A DNA stretch of 64,000 nucleotides from Streptomyces sp. NBC_00390 (GCF_036057275.1 NZ_CP107945.1:8184001-8248000), one strand, 5' to 3'. Counted from the first letter of the stretch, positions 18,541 to 27,255 are shown. The notes: generated from the letters alone by a model not told the origin. Made by a program: numbers and translations.

Positions 18541-18817
18541 ATCGTGTATCCCAGCGGTCTAACGTGGAGATATAGGTGGCACGGGGTCGACACACTGCAA
18601 CAAGCTGCCCAAGGACGGGCACTTCGCTGCTGGGGAGCAGCCGGAACTCCTCGTGGAAGAGTTGCGCACGGCCTTCCGCTCCCTCCGGTGGACCATGCCC
18701 GACCGATGACACATGCCCTCGCGCGGCGGGGCGTCAATACCGAGCCGCTCGGCCGCCCAGAGCTGCGCGGCCACGTCGTCCTCATGGATTTCTGGGCATC
18801 GGGCGCAGGAGAACGAT

Positions 18818-19285
18818 ATGAGCACTCAAGAGCAGGGCGGCGTCAAAGAGCCGACCGTGGATATGAAGATCGAGGTCCACATCATCCCGGTCGCTGACGT
18901 CGACCGTGCCCTGGGCTTCTACCAGAGCCTGGGATGGCGGCTCGATGCGGACTTCGAGGCCGGCCCAGAATTCCGGATCGTTCAGCTGACGCCGCCTGGT
19001 TCGGAATGCTCGATCATCTTCGGCCGCGGGGTCACCTCCGCGGCGCCTGGATCCGCAGAGGGCTACCTCGTGGTCTTCGACCTCGACAAAGCCCGCACCG
19101 ACCTCGGCAGCCGCGGTGTTGAGGTAAGCGAAATCTTCCACAAGATCTACGACTCCGGCGCTGAAGTACGGGTCGACGGCCGTGATCCGGACGGCCGCAG
19201 CTACGCCTCCTACGCCTCGTTCAGCGACCCGGACGGAAACGGGTGGCAGCTGCAAGAGGTGCAGGAGCGACTGCCTGGACGGTGA
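18818..19285 (+). CDS. VOC-family (glyoxalase/bleomycin-resistance-like) protein
   Basis: A 155-residue protein of the vicinal-oxygen-chelate superfamily. Two beta-alpha-beta-beta-beta modules are visible: IEVHIIPVADVDRALGFYQ opens the first and FSDPDGNGWQLQEV closes the second. The final Glu-type ligand position is occupied (LQEV). Members are metal-dependent isomerases or dioxygenases, or antibiotic-binding proteins; the role here is unknown. The ATG has AGGAG seven bases upstream, so the long upstream extension is rejected. A small conserved gene follows 21 bases later and is probably co-transcribed. Confidence 0.85.
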   Translation: MSTQEQGGVKEPTVDMKIEVHIIPVADVDRALGFYQSLGWRLDADFEAGPEFRIVQLTPPGSECSIIFGRGVTSAAPGSAEGYLVVFDLDKARTDLGSRGVEVSEIFHKIYDSGAEVRVDGRDPDGRSYASYASFSDPDGNGWQLQEVQERLPGR

Positions 19286-19306
19286 CGAGGCAGGAGGCCT
19301 TTTTCC

Positions 19307-19495
19307 GTGGACGTAGCCGCGTTGGCAGAGCTTCTGCACGAGACGGCGGAGCACCATGGCCCGTACGAGGCATCCGCCCCCGAGCACGACTGGTGGGACT
19401 GGTATGCCGCGTACATGGTCGCCCGTGAGAACGGCCGGAAACCCGATGAGGCGTCCGACGACGCCGCGCGCCACATGGAAGCACTATTGCAATAG
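19307..19495 (+). CDS. Small acidic protein, partner of the VOC gene
   Basis: A 62-residue acidic protein with a GTG start and AGGAGG ten bases upstream. The core HDWWDWYAAYMVAREN resembles a short conserved domain often found next to, or fused to, VOC proteins in actinomycetes. It is predicted to be helical. It follows the VOC gene by 21 bases, so the two form an operon and may act together. The biochemical role is unknown. Confidence 0.7.
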   Translation: MDVAALAELLHETAEHHGPYEASAPEHDWWDWYAAYMVARENGRKPDEASDDAARHMEALLQ

Positions 19496-19915
19496 TGGCC
19501 GGCTGCGAGGGTGTCTCTCCGCAAAGGCATCGGGCCCCTCATATGCCTGACCTCAGGCTTTCACCAGTGGCAGCGGGTCCTACCGCGTGTCCGCGTCGAG
19601 GCCGCGGCCGCGGCGTGGCCCGGGAGGCCGCCTTGGCAACCGCCTGCTTCGCAGCGGGTTTCGCTGGTGCTGCGGTTGCGCGTCAGTCTCCTTCGAGGAG
19701 TGGGGGAGGCGCGGGCACTGGGCCCGTGGCAGTGCCAGGGGAGGTGCTCACGCTTCTTCGGCGAGCGTGACGGATTTCAGGGGCGCGAGTGGGGCGGCGG
19801 ACACTGGAGGACCTGTCCGGTCGACCCGTCCAGTCGGCCGCACGTCGTCCGTGATCCGAGTGGTCCGGTGCCTGTGGCTGTTTGGGTGCGGGCAGCTGCG
19901 GGGATTGCGTGGACC
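19496..19915. other. Gene-free stretch
   Basis: About 420 bases with no supportable gene. A minus-strand frame ending near 19748 with PLAPLKSVTLAEEA looks like a protein C-terminus, but the rest is not recognisable. Confidence 0.4.
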
Positions 19916-20380
19916 ATGATCCGAACCATTGTGCGCGGCTGCGCAGCGGGGGCTGCGGGGACGACCGCGTTGAACGCCGTGTCCTATGCCGACATGGCTT
20001 TGCGCGGCAGGCCCGCCAGCACTGTGCCGGAAACTTTGGTGGACACGATCGCTACCCGGATGGGACTTCCGCTCCGGGACTCGGCCGACAAGGGCAACCG
20101 ACTCGTCGGTCTCGCAGCGGTGACGGGTGTCGCGGTGGGGTGCGGGGCGGGCGCCGCTGCAGCGCTGGTCCATGGGGCAGGCGCTCGGATGCCCCTGTGG
20201 TTGGGAGGGGCTCTTACCGGAGCATTGGTGATGGTCGTCGGCGACGTGTCGATTGCCCGCCTCGGGATCAGCGATCCTCGCACTTGGTCAGCCGGCGACT
20301 GGGCCTCGGACGTGGTACCGCACCTTGTTTTCGGCCTGGTCACCTACGGCCTGGTGACCGCATGGGATCAGCAGCCGTGA
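19916..20380 (+). CDS. Small integral membrane protein
   Basis: A 154-residue hydrophobic protein with about four membrane segments, glycine- and alanine-rich, for example LAAVTGVAVGCGAGAAAAL and LGGALTGALVMVVG. A conserved-looking cytosolic loop (YADMALRGRPASTVPE, RMGLPLRDSADKGNR) lies between the first and second segments. This layout is seen in a group of actinomycete membrane proteins of unknown function. The ATG has only a weak site upstream. No partner gene is evident. Confidence 0.7.
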   Translation: MIRTIVRGCAAGAAGTTALNAVSYADMALRGRPASTVPETLVDTIATRMGLPLRDSADKGNRLVGLAAVTGVAVGCGAGAAAALVHGAGARMPLWLGGALTGALVMVVGDVSIARLGISDPRTWSAGDWASDVVPHLVFGLVTYGLVTAWDQQP

Positions 20381-20624
20381 CCTTCGCCGCGACCATCTGA
20401 CCTGCTTGGTGGGTCGGCGCAGCCTCGGGCCTGCGCGAGATGCCTGGGAGTGCCCTGGTCTCGGGGCAGTCGGCTCACGTCCCGACCGCGCCGTGGGCGG
20501 CCCATTCACCGACTCCAGCCCTCCCCTGTGGGGTGCCACCCAGGGAGCCGAACACGGCGGCACAAGGCAGCTCCCCATGGCTAAGGCGCAGGGGTGAGAA
20601 GGGCGTCGGTGAAACGGCTCGTTC

Positions 20625-20942
20625 CTAAGCGACCGTGAGCACGATCTTGCCCTGGATGTGCCCTCGGGCGGCGCGTTCGTGTGCGGCTCGGGCATCCGCG
20701 AGCGCAAACGTGCTGTCGATCGCGACGCGGACCGTGCCCGCGTCGAGCAGGCGTCCCAGTTCGGCAAGCTGCGCGCCGTTCGAGCGGACCTGGGTGCCCG
20801 TGACTGTGACGCCCAGCTTCTCGGTCTCTTCTTCGTCGAATTCGCCGAAGAACACGGGGAACTGGGACCCGCCGCGCTTGAGCGTGCGCAGGAAGCGCTT
20901 GCCGTCGGGGCCACCGACGGCGTCGAGAACGAGGTCGACGAT
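20625..20942 (-). pseudogene. Zinc-type alcohol dehydrogenase / quinone reductase, C-terminal fragment
   Basis: About 105 residues match the C-terminal half of an MDR-family NADPH oxidoreductase: VLDAVGGPDGKRFL (end of the Rossmann fold), then FALADARAAHERAARGHIQGKIVL at the end. The N-terminal GroES-like domain is absent. The similarity stops near 20942, exactly where an oppositely oriented flavoprotein fragment begins. Confidence 0.75.
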
Positions 20943-21285
20943 CGTGATCGGCGGGGGGCCGGTCGGCGAGAACGTGGCCGAACGCGCCCGCGCCGCAGGG
21001 CTCAGCACCGTGATCGTGGAGCGCGAACTCCTCGGCGGGGAGTGTTAGTTCTGGGCCTGCGACCCGAGCAAGGCGCTGCTGCGGCCGGTGGTGGCACGCG
21101 CGGACGCCAGCCGCATACCCGGACTGGACCCGGCAGTGGCCGGTCCGCTGGACGTCCAGGCGGTCTTCGCACACCGCGACAAGATGTCCTCGTACTGGAA
21201 GGACGAGGACCAGGTCGACTGGCTGAACTCGGTCGGTGTCGACCTCATACGCGGCCACGGCCGCCTCACCGGCCCCAAACAGGTG
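20940..21285 (+). pseudogene. Pyridine-nucleotide-disulfide oxidoreductase, N-terminal fragment with nonsense codon
   Basis: The FAD-binding start IVIGGGPVGENVAERARAAG is followed by the redox-active CX4C segment GGEC-stop-FWAC. An in-frame TAG at 21046-21048 replaces the first residue after the first Cys. The frame is otherwise intact to GHGRLTGPKQV, then it ends. This is the first third of a dihydrolipoamide-dehydrogenase/mercuric-reductase-like enzyme, truncated and interrupted. Confidence 0.8.
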
Positions 21286-21324
21286 AGTTCTTCGCAAAGA
21301 CACCTTCGCGAAGAACTCTTTGCG
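21285..21324. repeat. Interlocked inverted repeats upstream of a serine recombinase
   Basis: GAGTTCTTCGC (21285-21295) pairs with GCGAAGAACTC (21308-21318). A second pair, CGCAAAGA (21293-21300) with TCTTTGCG (21317-21324), overlaps it. The site sits about 50 bases before a resolvase gene, the place where a res or IR site would lie. Confidence 0.6.
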
Positions 21325-21376
21325 CTCCACTGGCCTGCAAGGTGACGCCGCCGACCTTCTTGCCCCCGTCCCGGCT

Positions 21377-21997
21377 GTGCGGGGCGCGCTCGTCGGGTAC
21401 GCCCGCGTCTCGACCAAGGGCCAGTTGCTCGACCGAGATCCACGCCCTCACCGAAGCGGGCTGCATCCGGATCTTCGCCGACAAGAAGTCCGGCAAGAAC
21501 GCGGAGCGCGAGGAACTGCGGAAGGCCCTTGACTACCTCCGTGAAGGGGACGCCCCTGTCGTGCCCTCCCTTGACCGGCTCGGCCGCTCCATCCAGGACC
21601 TCACCGCCATCGTTTCCGGTCTGCGCAAGCTCGGCATCGGCTTCACCTCCCTGCACGAATGCTCGACACCACCACGCCGGGCGGGCGACTGGTGTTCCAC
21701 GTCTTCGCCGCCCCGGCGGAGTTCATCCGCGTGCTCATCGTCCAGGGCACCAACGAGGGCCTGGAAGTCGCCCGGGTCCGCCGCGCCCGCCCGCCGGCCA
21801 TGACCGAGGAACAGATCCGTCACGCCCGGGATCTGCTGACCCGCCCGGGGAATACCGTCACCTCGATCGCCAAGCTCCTGGGCGTCTCCCGCCACACGTT
21901 CTACAAGTACGTGTCCGAGTTGCAGGGTGGCCGTGCCGCGCTCATCGAGACGGCCGGCGTGCCCGCGCTGCCCCGTCCCGCCCAGTCGGCCGAGTGA
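21377..21997 (+). pseudogene. Serine recombinase (Tn3-type resolvase), two frameshifts
   Basis: All parts of a resolvase are present: catalytic YARVSTKGQLLDR with the active Ser, then SGKNAEREEL, SLDRLGRSIQDL, GGRLVFHVFAA, and a C-terminal HTH (TVTSIAKLLGVSRHTFYKYV). They fall in different frames. The first break is just after QLLDR (near 21430) and the second after LHE (near 21660). The gene starts with a GTG at 21377 or nearby. It is probably inactive unless the breaks are sequencing errors. Confidence 0.85.
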
Positions 21998-22160
21998 TCA
22001 ACAGCTACCGCCAATTTCCGTTCCGGTACTCCCCAGTGGCCGGATCGTCATCCCGCGACTCAAGGTCCCACTTATCGCCGAGAGCCGGCCGCATGCGCCA
22101 CAGCCTGGCCAGGGGCGGGCCCGTGGAGACAGCGAAAGACCCCGCCTCTATGGTGGACCG

Positions 22161-22595
22161 ATGGCATCGGTCAAGCAGTTCCAAGTCACCTTCGACTGCG
22201 CAGAACCTGAGCGCGTCGCTCGTTTCTGGTGCGAGGTGTTGGGGTACGACGTACCGCCGCCACCGGAGGGGTTCGCTACTTGGGACGATTTCGATCGCGC
22301 GCTGCCGCCTGAGCGTCAGGGTTCGGCGTTCGCATGCATTGATCCCTCAGGTGTGGGCTCGCGACTGTTCTTCCAGCGCGTTCCCGAAGGCAAGGTCGTC
22401 AAGAATCGGCTGCATCTTGACGTGCGGGTCGGCATCGGGCTCGTGGGTGAAGAGCGCCTGGCCGCACTTGAGGCCGAGTGCGCACGACTGGTCCCGCTCG
22501 GCGCGGTACGCGTGCGACTACTGCTTGCCGATGGAGTCAACGAGTCGTGCCTCGTGATGCAGGACATCGAGGGCAACGAGTTCTGTCTCGACTGA
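22161..22595 (+). CDS. VOC-family protein
   Basis: A 144-residue glyoxalase-like protein. It starts with the typical FQVTFDCAEPERVARFWCEVLGY strand-helix and ends with the second module (VMQDIEGNEFCLD). The segment KNRLHLDVRVG contributes the mid His. Streptomyces has many paralogues of this type, mostly uncharacterised. The ATG at 22161 is supported by homology start; GGTGGACCG lies upstream. It stands between a broken recombinase and IS5 debris yet looks intact. Confidence 0.82.
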   Translation: MASVKQFQVTFDCAEPERVARFWCEVLGYDVPPPPEGFATWDDFDRALPPERQGSAFACIDPSGVGSRLFFQRVPEGKVVKNRLHLDVRVGIGLVGEERLAALEAECARLVPLGAVRVRLLLADGVNESCLVMQDIEGNEFCLD

Positions 22596-22739
22596 GTGGC
22601 CGCGAACGTGGCACCTTCGCGAGTCGACTGGTGCAGTTCGCCATCACGAGGGTCGCCGACCCGCGGCGCGCCATTGATGGCCCACCGACGGTTCATGGTC
22701 TGGTCGCGGGCCGGGGCCTGGGGTCCGGCTCCATGAAGC

Positions 22740-22979
22740 GGTTCTGCACCAACTCGATGACGCAGGTCTCATCGATGTCTCCCGGGTCCAGCGAGCGGTG
22801 GGCCGCCGCAGATGCTGCCATGGCAGACACCTCGCCGCGCGGCCGACCCAACCTCATGGCTGTCCGGATACCGCAGGCTCAGCCCCCGTTACGAACGCCA
22901 GCCCCGAAACTACCTGGCCTTTCTCGGCCTCGCGGCGGCCCTGTGCTGCTGCAAGCGACTTCTGGGCCTCACCACATAG
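22740..22979 (+). pseudogene. IS5-family transposase, C-terminal remnant
   Basis: The final part reads YERQPRNYLAFLGLAAAL and ends at the TAG of 22977-22979, as in Streptomyces IS5 transposases. Fragments of the middle domain (LDDAGLIDVSR) occur upstream in another frame. No ends are left. Confidence 0.7.
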
Positions 22980-22992
22980 GACACCGTGGTAA

Positions 22993-23925
22993 TCAGCGCG
23001 GCTCTCGGATGCTGTCGATGATGCGGGTCCAGTTGTCGCTGCCGTGTCCGTCCTCAATCGCGCGCCGATAGTGGGCCTGCACGGCCAGTGGGAGCGCGAG
23101 GTTGAGGCCGAGTGACGTGCTGGTCTCGACGATGTGGTCGGACGTCGCACCCATCATGGTGACCGTACTGAGGTCGCCGGGATGCCTTCCAGCATCCAGC
23201 GCGGCGCCGGGGTTTTCTTCGCCGGCCCGCAGGATGTCGCCAATCGAGTCGGCGGAGGAGAGCAACTCCGGCAGCGCTTGCTGGGCCTTCATTCCTGCGG
23301 TGCTCAGCATCGCGGTGGCGTGCATCAGTCCGGACAGGGTGGTGAGGAACACCACGAGTTGGGCTTGATACATCATCTGGGCGAGGCCCGGGTCCTCGCC
23401 CAGGTGCCTTGGTGTTCCGAGCAGTGTCAATGTCGCCAAATGCCTCTTCATCACCTGGTCGCGGCCGCTGTAGTAGACATAGGCTGCCTCTGTGCCGACC
23501 ATTGGCGCGGGGGCCATGACACCTCCGGTGAGGAAGGTGGCGTCGTGGCCCGCTGCCCAGGTTGCTGCCTCGCGTGTGCGGTCGGGAGTGTCGGAGCTCA
23601 GGTTGACCAGCGTCCGCCCGGCGAGCGATTCGGTGGCGCTGTCGAGGACGTCGTACATCGCCTGGTAGTCGGTGAGGCTGAGGATCACGAGGTCACTCGC
23701 TTCGACCGCCTCGCTTGGTGTCGCCGCGAGCGTTGCTCCCTCTGCCACGACGCCGTCGGCCCGACTGGCGGTGCGGTTCCAGACGGTGACCGGGTGGCCG
23801 GCTGTGAGGAGGGTGCGGGTCATCGCCTGGCCCATCGGGCCAAGCCCGATCACGGTGACAGCGCTGTCTTGCCTGGTGGTGTGGTTCGGTTGTTCGTTCA
23901 CCCCTCCATACTCAGAGAGCGCCAC
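22993..23925 (-). CDS. NAD(P)-dependent oxidoreductase, imine-reductase-like
   Basis: A protein of about 310 residues in the beta-hydroxyacid-dehydrogenase/imine reductase superfamily. The Rossmann motif GLGPMGQAMTRTL and the VTVWNRT turn (NADP preference) are at residues 27-50. The C-terminal all-helical dimerisation domain contains AQLVVFLTTLSGLMHATAML, as in imine reductases. It would reduce an imine or carbonyl with NADPH. The start codon is uncertain: GTG at 23925 or GTG at 23901. The gene is divergent from an HxlR regulator, 60 bases away, which probably controls it. Confidence 0.85.
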   Translation of the reverse strand: MALSEYGGVNEQPNHTTRQDSAVTVIGLGPMGQAMTRTLLTAGHPVTVWNRTASRADGVVAEGATLAATPSEAVEASDLVILSLTDYQAMYDVLDSATESLAGRTLVNLSSDTPDRTREAATWAAGHDATFLTGGVMAPAPMVGTEAAYVYYSGRDQVMKRHLATLTLLGTPRHLGEDPGLAQMMYQAQLVVFLTTLSGLMHATAMLSTAGMKAQQALPELLSSADSIGDILRAGEENPGAALDAGRHPGDLSTVTMMGATSDHIVETSTSLGLNLALPLAVQAHYRRAIEDGHGSDNWTRIIDSIREPR

Positions 23926-23985
23926 TACTCTCGGAAGTACCTACTGTTTTCTGCGGTACTTACCTTTTCGTAAGGGAGATCAGTG
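23926..23985. promoter_or_regulatory. Divergent promoter with HxlR-type operator
   Basis: AAGTACC (23935-23941) and GGTACTT (23955-23961) form an inverted repeat with a 13-base spacer. CTTAC and GTAAG (23959-23974) form a second one overlapping the regulator's ribosome binding site. These palindromes are the natural binding site for the adjacent regulator. Confidence 0.65.
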
Positions 23986-24357
23986 ATGGCCAAGGCGCCG
24001 AGATGCGGGCCTTACATCTGCGGCATCGACGCTGCGCTCGACGTGGTGAGCGGCAAGTGGAAGGGACTGATTCTCTGGGAACTCGACGCCCATCGCGTAC
24101 GCCGCTTCGCCGAGCTCCGTCGCGGTCTGCCTGGAGTGAGCGAGAAGATGCTGACCCAGCACCTGCGTGAGATGGAGGAAGACGGACTCGTGCACCGGGA
24201 GGTCTATGCCGAGGTGCCGCCACGGGTGGAGTACTCCCTGACCGAGCACGGGCGCACGCTCAATCAAGCGCTCGGGCCGCTCGGCGCCTGGGGGAGTGAA
24301 CGGATGCGTCGCGAAGGCTCCGAGGTGGTCGACGTAGCCGAGACCTCACACGGCTAG
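23986..24357 (+). CDS. HxlR-family winged-helix transcriptional regulator
   Basis: A 123-residue HxlR regulator. It has the family N-terminus with paired cysteines (CGPYICGIDAALDVVSGKWKG), the recognition helix (GVSEKMLTQHLREMEEDGL) and the wing (VEYSLTEHG). Members sense quinones, aldehydes or oxidative stress through the N-terminal Cys and repress a divergent oxidoreductase. The imine-reductase-like gene is the obvious target. The ATG at 23986 has GGGAG seven bases upstream. The stop codon TAG is the first triplet of an IS terminal repeat, so the original C-terminus may have been slightly different. Confidence 0.9.
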   Translation: MAKAPRCGPYICGIDAALDVVSGKWKGLILWELDAHRVRRFAELRRGLPGVSEKMLTQHLREMEEDGLVHREVYAEVPPRVEYSLTEHGRTLNQALGPLGAWGSERMRREGSEVVDVAETSHG

Positions 24358-24384
24358 TGCTGTGACCGGACAGGTTCGCCGGGG
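24355..24384 (+). repeat. IS terminal sequence, copy 1
   Basis: TAGTGCTGTGACCGG followed by ACAGGTTCGCC. The same string, with few changes, occurs at 24860 and 55299. All copies begin with TA, the target dinucleotide of IS630-type elements. Confidence 0.65.
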
Positions 24385-24427
24385 CGTGTACGAAGGACGG
24401 ACCGCGATAGGCGCGGGGAGGCGGGCG

Positions 24428-24862
24428 ATGAGTGACAACTACCTGACGGTGGCCCAGCACGGATGCGGGGGATCGTGCTGCGGCGGCGCTGGCCCGGATG
24501 CTTCCCGACGACGCCCGCCGTGGTCTGGAAGCCCAGTGGCACGACAGCGTCGAAGTTGTCTACTGCGGCTCCAACCTGGAGAGGATCTCCTGTCCGCATT
24601 GCGGTGCGTAGTTCGCATCCGGCTGGTGGGGTGAGGCAGTCTCGGAGCGCTACGACGAGGGCTTCCAGACGCTCATGGCAACGGTTCCCTGCTGCGACGT
24701 CGAGACGTCGCTCAATGAGCTGGTCTACGACTCGCCGATGGGGTTCGCGCGGTTCAGGATCGAATCATGTATCCGAACCGAGCATGGCTGACCGATGAGG
24801 AACTGGCTTCACTCACGGACGCGCTCGGACACCCCCTTCGGCAGATCCTCATCCACATTTAG
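24428..24862 (+). pseudogene. Hypothetical protein gene, nonsense plus frameshift
   Basis: Translating across frames gives a continuous protein: MSDNYLTVAQH, LARMLPDDARRGLEAQWHDS, SCPHCGA, then a TAG, GWWGEAVSERYDEGF, FARFRIE, and in another frame WLTDEELASLTDALGHP to a TAG at 24860. A zinc-ribbon-like Cys-x-x-Cys occurs in SCPHC and later PCC. Intact homologues exist in Streptomyces as small proteins of unknown role. At least two lesions make this copy non-functional. Confidence 0.7.
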
Positions 24863-24889
24863 TGCTGTGACCAGGCAGGTTCGCCCTCC
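24860..24889 (+). repeat. IS terminal sequence, copy 2
   Basis: TAGTGCTGTGACC followed by AGGCAGGTTCGCC. It directly abuts the C-terminal remnant of an IS630 transposase, so this copy identifies the sequence as that element's end. Confidence 0.7.
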
Positions 24890-24891
24890 GG

Positions 24892-24987
24892 TCAGGCTGC
24901 GGCTGTGAGAGGGCGTCCGCCCCGGCGGATGCCCTTCTCGCTGCGGATGCGGGCGCGTTCCTTGCGTTGGGCGGCGAGGACGTCGGG
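24892..24987 (-). pseudogene. IS630 transposase, last 30 codons
   Basis: The DNA closely matches the 3' end of the IS630 transposase at 56004-56100, including the block coding ARIRSEKGIRRGGR. Only the end of the gene remains next to the IS terminal sequence. Confidence 0.75.
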
Positions 24988-24990
24988 ATG

Positions 24991-25130
24991 ACTGGGCCGT
25001 CGAGAGGACGGTCTCCTGGCTGGCCGGATGACGACGCCTGCACCGCCGCTACGGACGCAAGGCCGAGCACTTCCTCGCCTTCGTCGGCATAGCCGCAGCC
25101 CTCGTCAACTACCGCCGACTCACCTCGTAG
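24991..25130 (+). pseudogene. IS5 transposase, C-terminal remnant
   Basis: It reads WAVERTVSWLAG, a TGA, then RRLHRRYGRKAEHF and a final AAALVNYRRLTS before the TAG at 25128. This is the classical end of a Streptomyces IS5-type transposase with one internal nonsense codon. Confidence 0.8.
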
Positions 25131-25222
25131 ACAACAGCGACTAGGATCTACGGTGACATCGCGTGTCGATCACCGGCTGGGTGAGGCATGGAGGTGTCAG
25201 GAGATGCCCTCGGAGGCATTCC

Positions 25223-25612
25223 TTGTCAGTTGAGTTGAACCACACGATCGTCCACGCCCGGGACAACCGGGAGTCCGCAGAGTTCTTCGCGGACCTGCTG
25301 GGCCTTGAGATCACCGCCGAGTGGGGCCCGTTCATCGCGGTCGACCTGAGCAACGGTGTCACGCTGGACTTCGCCACGATCCCCGCGGACAAGATCACTC
25401 CCCAGCACTACGCTTTCTTGATCTCTGAAGAGGAGTTCGACGCGGCGTACGCGCAGATCAGGCAGCGTGGCATCGAGCACTACGCCGACCCGCGCCAGCA
25501 ACAGCCCGGCACGATCAACCACAACGACGGCGGCCGCGGCGTGTACTTCATGGACCCGGTGGGCCATGCCATGGAACTCATCACCGTGCCGTACGGCGGC
25601 TGGACCTCGTAA
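25223..25612 (+). CDS. VOC-family protein
   Basis: A 129-residue vicinal-oxygen-chelate protein. The first strand and helix are LNHTIVHARDNRESAEFFADLL. The last strand is VYFMDPVGHAMELIT, with His and Glu in metal-ligand positions. I chose the TTG at 25223 because GGAGG lies seven bases upstream and homology begins there; no ATG or GTG fits better. It is followed at once by a strong terminator, so it is transcribed alone. The function is unknown; relatives are dioxygenases or resistance proteins. Confidence 0.85.
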   Translation: MSVELNHTIVHARDNRESAEFFADLLGLEITAEWGPFIAVDLSNGVTLDFATIPADKITPQHYAFLISEEEFDAAYAQIRQRGIEHYADPRQQQPGTINHNDGGRGVYFMDPVGHAMELITVPYGGWTS

Positions 25613-25622
25613 GCGCATGTGC

Positions 25623-25657
25623 CGAGGGCCGCACCCCAGCACCGGGTGCGGCCCTCG
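25623..25657 (+). terminator. Perfect 14-bp hairpin terminator
   Basis: CGAGGGCCGCACCC (25623-25636) pairs with 25644-25657 across a seven-base loop. It starts ten bases after the stop of the VOC gene. Confidence 0.85.
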
Positions 25658-25789
25658 ACCGCTGCCTGTGCCCGAAGTGCTCGCGGCCGGCGCCCTGCGA
25701 CTACCTGCCTCGCCGCCCGGCGGGTAGCTTGCCCTCCGTGGTTGGCACCGAACGCTGGCAGAGGACCCATCAGCCATCACCAGCACCAA

Positions 25790-26065
25790 AGGAAACGCTG
25801 TCTGAGCATCGAGCTCGGTAACGGCGGCGAGAACGTCGACCTCTATTCCTCGCCCCCGCTCGTCGGCCACAGCTTCAAGGGCGCAGACATCAGCATCGGC
25901 GCCACCACCGCAAGGCCGACCCTCGGCACCCCAGACAGCGACCGGACACTGGCGCCCCTTCCTGGTTCCGGCCCGGTTCCCGGCGAGGCCGAGTGTGCCG
26001 AGAAGATGCGGCAACTGGAAGCGCAGAACGACGAGTTACACGACTACCCGGTCAACGAATGCCAG
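25790..26065 (+). pseudogene. Remnant of an extracellular-type protein C-terminus
   Basis: A frame reads SIELGNGGENVDLYSSPP, GADISIGATTARPTLG and ECAEKMRQLEAQNDE. This resembles the C-terminal domain of certain Streptomyces secreted or kinase-associated proteins. It lacks a start and continues into unrelated sequence, so it is a fragment. Confidence 0.4.
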
Positions 26066-26355
26066 ATCATGGTTCGGTCCGGCACCAGCCGCACGTGCCC
26101 GGTCACGACCCCGTCGCTCCCGCCGTGCGACTTCGCGCAGAGCCAACCACGGGCCGGCCAGCTCCTCGATCAACTCGGCCAGATGTCCACGGGAGATGCC
26201 CGTGAAGACAGGCTGCGAGAGAGTCGCACGGCCCGACCGGGCGAGAGCACCGCAACATACCCGCGCGTACGTCAGACATGCCGCCGCGCCCTCAATGCGC
26301 TCTCAGGAGTCGTCGCCATGACCGCAGGTGGCCCCGATAGGCTGATCGCGGGGAG

Positions 26356-26964
26356 TCAGGGCAGTGCAACCTCGCCCGCGTGGACGGCACGCAGGGCGCG
26401 CTCGACAGTCTCCTGGGTTTCGCCGACCGGGGCGACGTATTCGATGACGTCGCGTGCGGCGCTTTCACCGAGCATTCGGGTGATCACCCACGTGGCGAGA
26501 TACTGGGACGCCAGGCAACCACCCGCCGTAGCGATGTTCCCCTCCGCGTGGAACGGCGCGTCCAGCACGGTGACGTCGCAGGCTTCGACAAAGGGCCGGC
26601 TCTTCATGTCCGTGCAAGCCGGCATGCCATCCAGCAACCCGAGCCGGGCGAGCACCAGCGCGCCGGAGCACTGCGCACCGATCAGCTGTCGCGAAGGGTC
26701 GAGGAGCAGCCTGGCGATCAGCCGGTCGTCGGCGACCACCTCTCGCGCCTTCACCCCGCTACCGATCAGCACGATGTCGGCTTCGGTCACGAACTCCATC
26801 GGGCGCTGCCCGGTCACCTCGACGCCGTTCATCGACGTGACCACCGGCGCCGGCGTCGTGATGAAGGCCTCCAGGCCGTCCTTACGGCACCGGTTGATCA
26901 GCGCGGAAGCGATGAAGCTGTCGAGTTCGTTGAACCCGTCGAAGGTGACCACGGCTACCTTCAT
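26356..26964 (-). CDS. DJ-1/PfpI family protein
   Basis: A 202-residue single-domain class-I glutamine-amidotransferase-like protein. The start MKVAVVTFDGFNELD is typical of the isonitrile-hydratase/ThiJ subgroup. The nucleophile elbow is GAQCSGALVLA with the reactive Cys at about residue 93. The AQLA-type Asp/Glu position near the N-terminus is occupied. Such proteins act as hydratases, glyoxalases or oxidative-stress proteins; the substrate is unknown. The ATG at 26964 has AAGGAG six bases upstream, so the longer frame is rejected. It stands alone. Confidence 0.85.
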   Translation of the reverse strand: MKVAVVTFDGFNELDSFIASALINRCRKDGLEAFITTPAPVVTSMNGVEVTGQRPMEFVTEADIVLIGSGVKAREVVADDRLIARLLLDPSRQLIGAQCSGALVLARLGLLDGMPACTDMKSRPFVEACDVTVLDAPFHAEGNIATAGGCLASQYLATWVITRMLGESAARDVIEYVAPVGETQETVERALRAVHAGEVALP

Positions 26965-27109
26965 CACAACTCCTTCAAGTACGGCATGAGATCTGCAGTC
27001 TCCCCGGCGTGCCGTTCCGACGACGGCCAATCAGCGGCTGGTGGCCTGCCTACGCCGCTCTGCGTCTCGAGCGCCGAGCCCGAGTACCCGTAACAACTGT
27101 CCCGCCGAC

Positions 27110-27255
27110 CTTCTGACGTCCCGAGGCTCGCCCGGCTCAGTTCAGCGACAGCACAGCCCTCGTAACCTCGCCGCCACCCTCGAACGGCTCGGCGTCGACC
27201 GACAACTCGAGGAGGCCCTTACTCACGGCGCCAACCCCGCTCCGCATCGTCCTCG
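27110..27255 (+). pseudogene. Possible integrase/recombinase C-terminal scrap
   Basis: A short frame reads RNLAATLERLGVDRQLEEALTHG. It resembles the end of a Streptomyces site-specific recombinase. It is too short to be certain. Confidence 0.3.
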
